DNA of 64,000 bases from Rhynchonema sp. JSB1_4 (lineage: Eukaryota; Nematoda; Chromadorea; Monhysterida; Xyalidae): contig JASAMV010006615.1 of assembly GCA_030248065.1 (NCBI GenBank), forward strand, positions 1 through 64,000, given 5' to 3'. Both the position numbers and the translations under genes were made by a program. Below the pieces are notes generated by a model, which was not told where the DNA came from, did not search any database, and saw nothing but the letters and a program-made list of their open reading frames with translations. This document shows, in pieces, positions 49,431-60,849 of the stretch (the first letter of the stretch is position 1; every line of letters starts with the position of its first letter).

Positions 49431-52400
49431 ATGTCCCACCTCGACACATTAACCGCACGTCTGTTGAACGTGGAACGTCGCCTGAATGAGACATTATCGT
49501 TGTTTGAATCTCGATCAGCGAATCTGACACGAATTGTGACCCAAGTGAAAAGCGAACAGGACGAATACACCAAGCTCATACTTGGATCGCTCATATTCTG
49601 TCAGTCAGCTTCATATCCTCATCTGAAAAGTTTCCAATTGCAGTTTGATGTTTCAGTGATGCAATGTGGATTCGCGTTTCTGGAGGCCGGCTCGGTGCGC
49701 AGCAAGAATGTCACGAATATTTTGCTGAAGAACTTCATGGATTTATGTTCGTGAATGTCTTGCGTTTATGATTTCATCAATTACTGAGGCTGCGATTAGA
49801 TAAAGGCGGAAATTGGTGAGCAGACAAATGCAGAATGGTAAATTTCTGCATTCCGCGTTTATCTGATCACCTTTGCGGAATGGTGCGTGCTTGGGTGACG
49901 ATGACAACTTCCAGCGGGCTGGCCTCAAGCATAAGTTTACTTGCATAAATTCAAAATTCTTCAAACGTGATCAGATAAACGCGGAACGTAGACATTTACC
50001 ATTCCGCGTTTATCTGCTCACCAGTAAAAGTTCGGACTTTCAACCAGATTGCTGATCTTTGCAATTGAACAGGCATATCGTCGTTGTGCTTCTGGATTAT
50101 CGGCTGGCCACTGGCTTTTGGCAGTCCCTCAATCAGTGTGTTCGGCTTTGGCAACTTTGGATCGTACGGACTGCGCTTCACTCATTATGCTGAGTGAGTG
50201 AAATTTATATTTATCTGACGTTGCGTGTCACGACAGACGGTGCAATATGAAAAACAGCCAGTGGGCATGACAACAATCGTAATTGAGAAATAAATATAAA
50301 ATGAGTGCACGAATGGCATCAGTATCAGTGTTTCGCGTTCGTATTGTGATAAGATCGCTTTTAAATCTGAAGCTTTCGTTAACGATTCTTGCAAAAAGAT
50401 AATCATGAAAAGATTCATCAACTATTCCCATGACGTGTTCCAATTTTGGTTTATTTATCCATGCCGTCAACTCAGCCCTCTATGCCATATATGTACGAAG
50501 GGCTGTTTGACCAGATTTGACGATATGCGTTGACAACAATGAGCCCCAATTCCAGCTGGTTCGTGCATTGTCTGTTCGTTGCGAACGCAGTCACAATCGT
50601 CAGTGGTGCTGTGGCGGAACGATGTCAGCTAACCGCTTACTGTCTTTATGTTGTGCCCATATCAAGTTAGTCTCTATTGCAGTCTCAGTCCAATGGTGGT
50701 CTCAATGTAGCACACCGTTCTGGAAAATAAAAACTGATTACTGTTGGATACAGCCATAATCTACCCGCCAATTGCGCACTGGATTTGGCACCCGAAAGGA
50801 TGGCTGAAATACGGTCCGGCCGGGCTGACATTTCGGGTTGGAACCAACTTGTTATTGAAAAAAGATCGGTCTAAAATTTTTTATGCAGCATGAACAAATG
50901 TCCCTGATTCAGGACTTCGCAGGCAGCGGTGCTGTGCATCTGGTCGGCGGAATATGCGCCCTGGTGGGGGCCTACTTTATTGGGTCGAGGGAAGGCCGGT
51001 GGAATCCAGATGGGACGCGATCCGCTGATCTTCGTGGACATTCAGTGCCGGTACGATATGGTTTTATAATGGTTGATAACAGTGACTTCATGGTTTTCGA
51101 AAATTAGAACATTTCCGAAACAAACTTCGATCCAACAACACAATACAGTTCGCACTACTTGGCACATTCCTGCTCATGTTTGGCTTCTTCGCTTTCAACG
51201 GTGTGGCAGCTGTCGGCAACACTGCACTAGCAGGAGGACAGGTTTGAAGTGCAATTTACTTTTTTGCTCACTCAGTCATTTGGGTTTATTCTAACGTCGT
51301 CGACGACATTTTTTAGTATTAGCCCCCATGTGTTTATAAAATCTGCTCTCCTCTGTCACAGATCATGTCCCTGAGCATGGTCAACACTCTGATGTCATGT
51401 TGTACAGCTGCCGTGTTCGCACTGACATTCGACCACTTTTGGCTGAAACAACGATGGACGTTGCTCACCACTGTTAATTGTGCACTGGCTGGTTGGGAAC
51501 ATTTCTTGTTGCGTTATCCACCTTAGATGACTTTTGACACTCGAAACAGTGAATGTTTTTGAACCACTTTGGTCCCCAATGTGAAGTTCAGTGTTCTAAC
51601 TAGATCTACAGCAGTGAATATACTACAGGCGCGGCGACCGAAATTGACGATCCCAACCGTGTCACTATAAAATATGGCAGACTGTGCCAACCTGAGTGAT
51701 CATCGTAACACCCCATCAATGGGCAGGATAACATCAGAGAGCAGATTTGTGATGGACCCAAAATCAGATGCCTTCACCCCATTTCCCCACCAAATTGCAC
51801 AGGTATGGTAGCCATGTGCAGCGGGTGTGACGAGTTCTACCCGTGGGCTGCGTGCGTGGTCGGACTGCTGGCTGCGCTCGCTGCCATCTACTCATCGCGC
51901 ACACTCGAATATTTCAAGATTGACGATCCCTTGGACGCTACTTCAGGTAGGATTTCATTTTTTTTTGATTCACTTTCTGTTTTTGCCCAATTCTCTCCGT
52001 CATCATATATGTAGTTTTCATTCAGTAATTGGCGTCTCAGCAAACTTTGTCAGCAAGAAAGCTGCTAACGGATCTTTTACGGAGTATACTTTCCATTTTG
52101 GCAGACAGAGAAAGCGAACATACAGGAAAAGCCCCCGCCACAAACAAACAAAACAACACCAAACAAAAAAACCCAAACCCCCCCCCCGGACGTGTTTTGC
52201 TGACAAAAGTAAAAATGTAATGGGAGAGCAATCAAAACACGTAGATCGTGTATATTTGTGCCTTTTTCACAATTCCTCGACTTATTTTCAGGGAAAAAAA
52301 CAAAAAAAAAAAAAAAACAAAAAAAAACACACAAACAAAAAAACACAAACCCCCCTTAGGCTTAGGCTTGCAAGCCTTATACCCACTCGTTTGAGACAGC

Positions 52401-55400
52401 CTAAGCCTCAAAATAAGCTGGGGAATTGTAAAAAGATCCACTCCTATCAGCGAACACACGCCAGCAAAATCTATCCAGACGTGTGAAAGCAGCATTCTTT
52501 CTGACAAAGTCTGTCCCAATTATTCCAGTGCACGCTGCTGGCGGTCTTGTCGGTTTGCTGGCGACACCAATCTTCTCCTTCAAAACGGGCGTTTTGTACC
52601 ATGGCCATGAATCAAGTTCTTGGCTGGTCAGTATAATGTTCTCCGAGTTTATATATGCTATTTTCATCCTCAAATAAAAACTACCGAGCGCAATTTGTTC
52701 ACCAAACTACAGGGTTTGCTATGGCAGCTGCTGGGAACGTTTGTAATAACAACATGGACATTGGTCATCATCACTATCACATTCTGGCTACTTCGTCGAT
52801 TCAATGTACTTCGGGTGTCAGTCGAGGTTCGGTTGGACACCTTTTATGCTCCAAAATTCAAAATGAAACATTCAAATATGCAACTGGTATGCAGGTCGAG
52901 AGAGTTGGTCTGGACCAGAGCATTCACGGCGAGCCGGCCTATCCCCTGGTGGCGTACGGTAGTGGCTGGTCGCAGGACAAATACAATCAGGAGGAGAAGG
53001 CTTGGATCAACAAACACGCTTCGACGCGTCGGTGTCGATTTGTTTAAATAAGTCATAATTTAATGAAAATATTTTAGTGCCCTGCGGTTCGAAATTTGCA
53101 GTGTCCCTCGGCACGAATGTTTACCGTCAGTTTGTGCAGCAAAACATACAGCGTCAAAAAAGTGTAATGGCGTTGAATGGAAGTGCCAAGAACCAGCCCC
53201 ACGATAACAAGTTGGTTTCTTTTAATTCTTTTATTTGTATTTATTTCTTAGTTTCCCAAAAATAATCGCATTAAAGGGCTCGGGACACAACCGAAGGAAG
53301 GGCAGCAGAGCACAGTGTTATACATCGCTGGAAAGCACAGTGGCAGCCCATATCACGCACAAATGTTCAGCTCCTTAGAGGTTCGCTATCTCTTGGTAGA
53401 GGGACTTTTCGTTCCAGAGAAAAGTGAATTTCCTCACAACTTGAAACGACCGGTGCAGAAACCCCAAATGAGTTGAAGGTCGAGTAACACGTGGATGGGA
53501 TTACAACAGCTACTGGATAATTTATCATGACAACTTCAGTCGCTCAAACTATTGTTTCCCTCGGTGAGGGTGCGAAACATTCCAAAAATCGGCCATATTT
53601 GTCGAGGACACAAGTTTGTCCCTAAATTTTGAGACCGTGCTTTGTGTTGCAGAAATGAAAATGCAAAGAGAAAAATAGAGCATTGTCGAAAGTACCAGAA
53701 AATAAGGTTTTTAAATTTGGAAACACTGATAGCGGCGTGAGGGGCCAAAAAAAGACCTAAAAATTGCCCCTAAAGTGCATAGTTGCATTCATTGATGGAA
53801 ATGTGATGTAAATAAGCCACGTATTGCATTGCATTGGAAACGAGAAAGTCAGATAAACGCACAGTCCAACAATCTAGACGAGTTTCAAAACTTCAAACTC
53901 CATGGTCCGCAGCCGTGCCAGCCTGAATAAGATATTTGGCTATAAGTCGTTACTGTTAAAGATTATTCGACATTTAATAGCATCAAACGATGTACTGTAG
54001 CTTCAACGTAGCTATCGAACGATATATAACATGCCCATACTATCTCTTACTGTGGGCAAGAAACTGTCAAAATTCCGAAATCGCACATGGTGACGTGACG
54101 GTTCATTCCAGAATCGTCAAAAAAGATATTTTTTAGCCTCTGCCCTTAAGCGTAAGAATTTATTGGGGCTTCTTATATATCGTTCGAAAGCTAATCCCGA
54201 GGTACATTGTTTGGTGCTGTCACATTTACAACAGCTGTTAACAATAAGCATTTATAGCTGAATATCAAATTCAGATTGGTATGGGTACCCAGAGAGATCT
54301 GTAGACCTTGGGGTCTTCGGACCTTGATAGGTTGTTAAATCAGACGTTTCTCTCAATTTTTTGTTTCGAATCCGATACAATCTGTGGCCTTTATGTGTCA
54401 CAATTCTGGCGATGAATATAACCACCTAATTTAGCGGCAATTTAATGGATTTTTAGGCCTGTCACGAAGCTAGCCATGAGTTAAAAAATTTAAAAACCTT
54501 ATTTTCTGGTACTTTCGACGATGCTCTATTTCCCCATTGCGTTCTTAGTTCCGTAGCGCTAAGCGTGACCTTAAAATTTAGGGACAAACTTGTGTTATCG
54601 AAAATAAGGCCGATTTTTGGAACGTTTCGCACCCTCACCGTGTGAAGCAATGGTTTGAGCAACTGAAGTTGTGTTGATAAGTTATTCCGAAGCTGTTGTA
54701 ATCCTATCCACGCTTACCTGCCCTTCAACGCATTGGGGTTCTCCCCCCGGCCCTTCCAATTTGTGCAAGAATTCAGTTTTTTCTGGAACGAAAAGTCCCT
54801 CTACCAAGAGATAGCGAATCTCCAAGGAGCTTAAAATTTGTGCGTGACATAGGCTGTCGGAATGCTTTCCAACGGTATGTAACAATATGTCCTGCTATCC
54901 TTCCTTCGGTTATGTCCCGAGCCCTTTAAATGTCAGTTGCAGCAGTAAGAAGCAGGACGTGGATTACTACCCTGAAGATCAAGCAGTCCAACTGCAAACA
55001 CCATTCTCAAGTCGAGTCGATTTGAAAGGCAGTCGAAAACGGCTGCAGGTTCTGTTTTCAGTTTGTTTTGTCCTGTCGTAAAAGTTATAAGAATTTGGTT
55101 GCGGTTTTTCTTCTGAACAGCGGCACAGTCTCTATACCCTCTTTATGAGGATACTCTCTGTACTGGAACCGTCTTGTACCGTATATGTTTGTGTAGTGGA
55201 TTTTTTCAACGCCATTGTTGTCCTCGATATGGCGTGGACCTCGTACCACCTTTATCGATTACCACCCTCACCCTACTGCTAGTAAAAGACCGGACCCAAT
55301 CGTGTCACATAAACAGTGAAAAGTGCTTGCAGGAAATGATCACTTTCAAAGAGCATCCGACGTACGAATTAGCCGAGTCGCCACACATTCAATTTGATGA

Positions 55401-55836
55401 CCAAACACAGTCATTGGATCAGTGGTTGCAAGCAAACGGGTCTGTTTGTGGTGTGCTTTCTTCACTGACCCTCCATTGTGATGAAACCCACGCTAATTTT
55501 GGTCCCCAAATTCCCGAAAATGTGCTATTTTGGTGCGGTGGCGAACATTTTTGATATTGGCCGAAAATGCCCGAGTCCCGATCATGTCATTGCAAGGACA
55601 GACAGGGTTAAAGGGTTCATAAAATATGACGTTTCGTGATTATCACTGAAATTTTTCACGGCTGAGCTGCGTACAGGTACACAAACGACGAACAAGTCGA
55701 TGCTCACTTGAATGCAAAAACGGACAAAAGCAAAGAGACGGAGACAAATGTCGATAGGAAGAAGGAAGACTGCGGTGTGCATGTGACATTTAAAGACGAA
55801 CGTCTTGAAGAGGGAATCATCTTTACCCCCACTTGA
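49431..55836 (+). CDS. Ammonium transporter, Amt/Mep family
   Basis: Sixteen exons: 49431-49599, 49657-49746, 50073-50193, 50556-50665, 50754-50836, 50913-51050, 51149-51241, 51362-51491, 51803-51946, 52529-52626, 52713-52826, 52895 to about 53031, 53078-53210, 54946-55048, 55333-55439 and 55677-55836. All phases agree except the 12/13 junction, where two or three weak donors are possible. About 640 aa. A soluble leader is followed by the family core: MQCGFAFLEAGSVRSKN, FGFGNFGSYG, TIVSGAVAERC, HWIWHPKGWL, DFAGSGAVHLVGGICAL, FNGVAAVGNTALAGGQ and HAAGGLVGLLATP. Amt proteins conduct ammonium or ammonia across the plasma membrane. The cytosolic tail after the last helix (exons 12-16, about 210 residues, acidic and Lys-rich) is much longer than usual. 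Intron 13 holds a complete TTAA element. Confidence 0.93.
49790..50025. repeat. Two related hairpin repeats in Amt intron 2
   Basis: ATTCCGCGTTTATCTG and its inverse occur repeatedly: agataaaggcggaa near 49798, CATTCCGCGTTTATCTGATC at about 49850, GATCAGATAAACGCGGAA at about 49970 and ATTCCGCGTTTATCTGCTCA at about 50002. They form two neighbouring inverted pairs, likely MITE copies. Confidence 0.75.
52358..52369 (+). repeat. Two TTAGGC hexamers in Amt intron 9
   Basis: TTAGGCTTAGGC next to C-rich and A-rich simple sequence, with the inverse GCCTAAGCC about 40 bases later. Same word as at 30873-30890. Confidence 0.7.
53271..54929. mobile_element. TTAA-flanked long-inverted-repeat element, 1.66 kb
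   Basis: The left end TTAAAGGGCTCGGGACACAA is matched by the inverted right end (TTGTGTC replaced by TTATGTC). Arms of about 500 bases enclose a 0.67-kb centre. TTAA stands at both borders. No transposase frame. It sits wholly within intron 13 of the ammonium transporter, 16 bases from the next exon, whose splicing frame is nevertheless preserved. Confidence 0.85.
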
Positions 55837-58074
55837 TCAAAATTTTTTATCACAGTTTAGATTTGATTGCGTTGTGGAATCGGTCTTTGACATCATATCA
55901 TCAGCCTGTGCTTCCTTTCTTCTTGAAAGTGAAATCTGACGCGCTTGCTGTTGTAGGTATATGTACACATCTTTTGCGCGGAACTGATAATAAACGGCTT
56001 ATATGCATTGGCTTCGCTTCTCAGATCGTAACTTGTTTTTCCATGGTGTTCGTTCAGCATCGGAAACATTCACCGTCAAATACAACTGATTCTATTTTTT
56101 GTGGGTGTGCCATCAAGGTTGATCACCACCCAAAAGATATACCATAACCGTGGTCCGTTGGCGACCCTTTAACCTAAGTTTCTGGTCCAGGCACAGTACA
56201 TACATATACCAACGGTGGCCAGTGGCCACACACAACTGCCCTCCCAGGCACAGCCACAACAAGCAAAGGGAAGAGAAACACGAAACCTCCAGCGATAATA
56301 CAAGTTACATCGCACATTTAGAGACAGACTGCGTGGTTCTGAGCTGTTTGCAGAGTGTTTCTCAACTCAAAACTCTCTCGTGTTGCGTGACTGTAAACGT
56401 GTTGTTGCGGCTGAACACAGCTGTTATCAAACACCGCGCTGTCTCACACGTTGTTTTTATATGTGTCAGTTTTTTGCTGTGTTCACAGTCCACTCAGGCC
56501 AGAGTGCAAAATCTTGATGTTGACTGCTGGTGGATTGTGTCGTTCTGTGAAACGCACGTGTGGTCGTGTGCATCTGTGTTTGCAACTTTGTCATGTGTAT
56601 ATTTGATTTGACGTATGCATACTCTCTGTACTTTGCCACACGACGGGCCCCCAAACCCCGGCCCAGAAAACCCCACCACTCAAAAAAACGGCGATGGAGC
56701 ACAAAAGCCACGCAGCTATCTCGGTCCGGGCGCCAAAAAAGTCGATTTCAAGTGCCAAACTCATTGCACTTTTTGTGTGTGTCCTCGCGTGAAGATGGGA
56801 TAATGCGTGCGCGTGTGCGTGTTTTTGTCGCGTTCTTCGTGTTTGTCACCCCGACAGGCAGCGTGCCTAATACCTATGTACATGTTTGGATGCCTACGAC
56901 GTTCCGTTCTCGGCTGCTTTTAATCTGCTCTTGTTCTTTCCGCTCAAGTCCACCCAACCATATTTCGAATGAGAGCCGGAACCAGAAACATACATTACAA
57001 TGTGGTGGTGTTAGGTATTTGTGCTGGCAGACTGTACCGTGCACAGCCCAAGCTGCTCCGTTCAGCGGCCAAGCATACCACATTACAGTGGTGCCCATAT
57101 GCAGTTGCGCTGCACTAGCTTCTAGTGTTCCTGCGTTTATGGCTGGTTCGATCCCCGCTTTGAGCGATGGACCCCATAAAGCTGAAGCCCCGGCAGTCTG
57201 GCTCTGTGCCCGCATGCACACAAGTGCCCCAAATCGTTCCTGAATGTATACTGCATGGAACGTATACGATGCAGCTTCTCGTTTTTGTTTCAAATATAAA
57301 CGCAAGTGTTTTCCAACTAGAGGTACGGAGGTACACGTACATTGGCCTGGTCATATGTTCAGCTCAGACATGCATCTCGTTCATGCGTTTCTGTGGGAAA
57401 GGAGAGCATGAGCTGTGATATTTTTCAGTTCTTTTTACGAAGGTTTTTACGATCTGCAATTTCCGAGAGTTTCTTAATCTATGTAGGCATGTATCTTGCA
57501 TTGGGCAACCTGTTCGAAGTCAGATATTTAACTGGTACAATTGTGTATCTCTCATTCTCAATTGCCCACCGCCACCTGTTGGCCAGTTTCATGACCCAGA
57601 GTCTATAGTGCAAGCTGCTTTGCTAGGCAGCTCGACTACGTCAGATCGTTGCCGTGCCGATTATTATGTCATCGTCATCGATTTACATATTACGAAATTA
57701 TAAGATATACATGTACATGTGCGTGATAGTGCCAAGGTAACGCCAACGCATTTTAGCACGCGTTGGTTGGTAACCCGCTATGTGCGCTTGCACATGGCTG
57801 CCGTTTTGTTTGTTATATGATAGGTGGGCTGCAGGTGAATACCAGCATCTTGCCGTGAATTTTTTAAAAATATGAACCAGGTCACCCATGTTGTTGGGTT
57901 GCTATGGTTTTTATTTATTTGGTGTAACCCCCGTGATGCCGATGATTCGAAAAAAATATTTGTTCTTCACCTGTCATGTGCCTACGTCATAGCCTTCGGC
58001 AAGCACAATTGTTTTTCTCAAGGTATTTTTTTGCAGATTTCTTGGAAATTCTAGAAACAACAACTGAACGTAAA
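55837..58074. other. Intergenic, no supported gene
   Basis: Long frames overlap on both strands at 56560-57305 without a recognisable domain. GGTTCGATCCCCGC at about 57145 fits a Pol III B box, possibly part of a tRNA-derived SINE, but no A box or cloverleaf could be fitted. Confidence 0.35.
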
Positions 58075-60026
58075 ATGGACACGACAACAGCTCTGGCGAC
58101 AGCGTTAACAACGGAATCAAATCCCAAGTCGAGACAAAAATCGATCAACAATAACAACAACAGTGATCAGAAAATTCCGGTTGTGATGAAACATCAGCCA
58201 CTCGAGCCGCTGGCGATAGTGTGGCGCAACGTGCTCCTGTTTGCCGCGCTGCACATTGGTGCCCTGATTGGTTTGTACCAGGGTGTGTTCATGGCTCAAT
58301 GGAAAACACTTGCATTTGGTTAGTTTTGTATTCGCAATATTTTTCTAACTAGCCTGATCGATGGGCATGATAACAAGGCGCAATCCGTGAAACAGAGTGT
58401 TGTCACAAAAATATAAACAAAAACTAATAAAATTAACATAGAAACAAAAGCCAATGCCTTCCCTTTAGCATGGTTTTGTCACGTGATCGGCGGCATCGGT
58501 ATCACTGCGGGCGTGCATCGACTTTGGTCACATCGATCCTACAAAGCCAATTTCCCTCTTCGACTCATGTTGGTCGTGTTTCAGACAATGGCACTACAGG
58601 TGCGTGGGGTGACGGTGTTGCGTACAGCATGTAGTGGATGCACCACATGCATATACATGCTGTATGTAGTCAGGATTTTATTTTCAGCGACGTCCATTTT
58701 ATCCAAATCGAAGTTTTCGAAAGCTCGAAACCGAAATTTTATTTTCTACAGAACGACGTGATCGAGTGGTCACGTGACCACCGCGGTCATCACAAATGGT
58801 CGGACACGGACGCCGACCCTCACAATTCCAATCGTGGATTCTTCTTTTCGCACATGGGATGGTTGGTGCGCTTTGATGTTTCAATTAACTTATATCCAAA
58901 TGCTTTTATTTTTTGAGTTTTTTCTATTTCCCAGGCTGCTCTGTCGAAAGCATGCCGCCGTCAAGGAGAAAGGTCAAACTCTTGATCTGAGCGATCTGTA
59001 CGCTGATCCGTTGCTACGATTCCAGCGAAGGTTAGCTTTTTGGCAACTTTTTTAGTCCGCATACTTTCAACTTCTTCCACCTGCCCAGCCCACCTTGCCT
59101 GTAATTCTTCGACATTCTTGCAGATATTACAAACCACTGGCGATTCTTGCCTGTTTCGTTATGCCGACGTTGATTCCGTACCTTCTGTGGAACGAATCCG
59201 TGATGGTGGCGTTTTATGTGGACTTGTTACGGTTGGTGAATGTTTTGAAACATTATTTGCAGCAGTAAGTTAGTGTAGCGCCTTGCACAAGTTGCATACA
59301 ATGTAATTGCAGTTACACGCTCACTCTGCACTGCACCTGGATGGTGAACAGTGTGGCACATCGATTCGGCAATCGACCTTACGATCGGGATATCGAGCCG
59401 AGACAGAGCGTCACGGTGCGTTGCGAACGGGCTAATTATTGGCTAAACAGTGTGTTTTTTGTTGCCAATTTCAACCTGTTTCCACAGACGGGTGGTGCAC
59501 CAGGTCATCGTCATTGCGAATGTGCCACGTGCCCCGGATATGCACACATACATACATTGGATACATAGTCGTTGTATGCTCGCATGTGCCACATTTGCTT
59601 GTGCAAATGCTCGAACTCTAAAAGCTCGGACAAATGCAGTCTTGATTTCTAGGCTCTGTATTCTCTAAACAACCGAAGAGCTCAATTTCAGACGGCGGTG
59701 ATGGCGTTTGGCGAGGGCTGGCACAATTACCATCACACATTCCCGTACGATTACAAGACGGCTGAGACGCCCTACACACTCAACACAACCACGATGTTCA
59801 TTGACTTCTTTGCCACAATTGGGTGGGCAACCGATCGCAAAACTGTGTCCGCCGAGGTCAGAATTAATATTCCTTGTTTTTGGCATGATAATCAGGATGT
59901 GTCTCATTTTTCGTTATGTTAGTTTGAAATACACGTAATAAAAATGCGTAATTTAAAAATATACAGGCAATTCGAAGGACGAGACAGCGTAAGGGTGACG
60001 GAGAGCACACGATGGCTGAATACTGA
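58075..60026 (+). CDS. Delta-9 acyl-CoA desaturase (stearoyl-CoA desaturase family)
   Basis: Eight exons: 58075-58318, 58469-58599, 58752-58861, 58935-59030, 59124-59231, 59313-59415, 59692-59856 and 59967-60026. All are in phase, 338 aa, the usual size. The three His boxes that hold the di-iron centre are complete: HRLWSH in exon 2, HRGHH in exon 3 and HNYHH in exon 7, with GEGWHNYHHTFPYDY around the last. Membrane helices lie at LLFAALHIGALIGLYQ, in the exon 2 region, and in exons 5-6 (YYKPLAILACFVMPTLIPY). The family introduces the first double bond in palmitoyl- or stearoyl-CoA at the ER. The C-terminal tail is basic (AIRRTRQRKGDG). Confidence 0.97.
59450..59540 (+). repeat. Copy of the dispersed 90-bp element
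   Basis: Lies in desaturase intron 6. Carries the core GACGGGTGGTGCACCAGGTC followed by ATCGTCATTGCGAATG, preceded by TTGCCAATTTCAACCTGTTT. Related copies are at 602-672 (minus), 4477-4552, 6993-7070, 10420-10507, 11160-11262, 13078-13160 (minus) and shorter ones elsewhere. Confidence 0.85.
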
Positions 60027-60840
60027 ACGGAACGGGAACGAATTCTCAACGTGGCATCGGTACAATAGTATTGAATTTGATTGTCATGTACAAATGTGTT
60101 CCTCTATTGTCGTGATCTGTTTTAAATTATGTATTATCAGCCAATCCTTGCGCAGTCCTTCTGCATAACCCAATGTTGTATTCCGGCAAAGATACAAGCT
60201 ACTCCTGTACAGCTGAAGTAAATGCAACCGCGCACATACCAGAAATTAACTAAACTTTATAACAAACATTATTTGCACCATTTAATGGAGCAAATAACAG
60301 TGAAAACAACTTACCAAAACACATCCTTTTTGCAAATCAGATGGCACGGATTTCAAAGGAATTCACGGTACAAGGGGTATACGATTACATCAGTCTCAGG
60401 CTTCTGTACTGACAATACGCGCACCGCTGTGTTTCTGTGTCACACATTGCTGCAGGTGTGTCTGTGCTAATTTGGTCATTTGATGTTCCTCACCCAAACT
60501 GGTGGTCAACATTGCGATGGCTGTAGTCAGATGCGACTCGGCTACGTCGGCTTGGTTGCACCTACATATGTATGCAGGTGTGGGTGGTCGGTGACCAGGA
60601 GAGTACTCAGTTACTGTATCTATAACATGGCAGTTATCACTGCGTTGGCCGATATCAAACTTGATGAGCAGTCAGCCCCAATCCTGCTCAATGTAACATT
60701 TTGTAAATAAGTAAACCTCTAAATGTCCTAAAGTACAAAAGGCACGTCATTAACTTAAACCCGGTGCGAAGCTCACCGATCACCAGGCTTGAAATCCGCC
60801 AACATGCCCAACGGCATTCTGAGTCCGTGAGGCCACGGAT
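60027..60840. other. Intergenic between desaturase and SMYD gene
   Basis: The two genes converge here. No further gene is seen; the last exon of the SMYD gene may extend into 60780-60870. Confidence 0.4.
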
Positions 60841-60849
60841 TTGGTTAAC

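Noticed and set aside
56627..56790. 2A-like ribosome-skipping motif (DGPPNPGP)
   Set aside because: The upstream residues do not fit the D-V/I-E-x-NPGP consensus, and the frame around it is not supported as coding.
57090..57170. tRNA gene at the GGTTCGATCCCCGC word
   Set aside because: A B box is present but no A box, anticodon arm or acceptor stem can be fitted.
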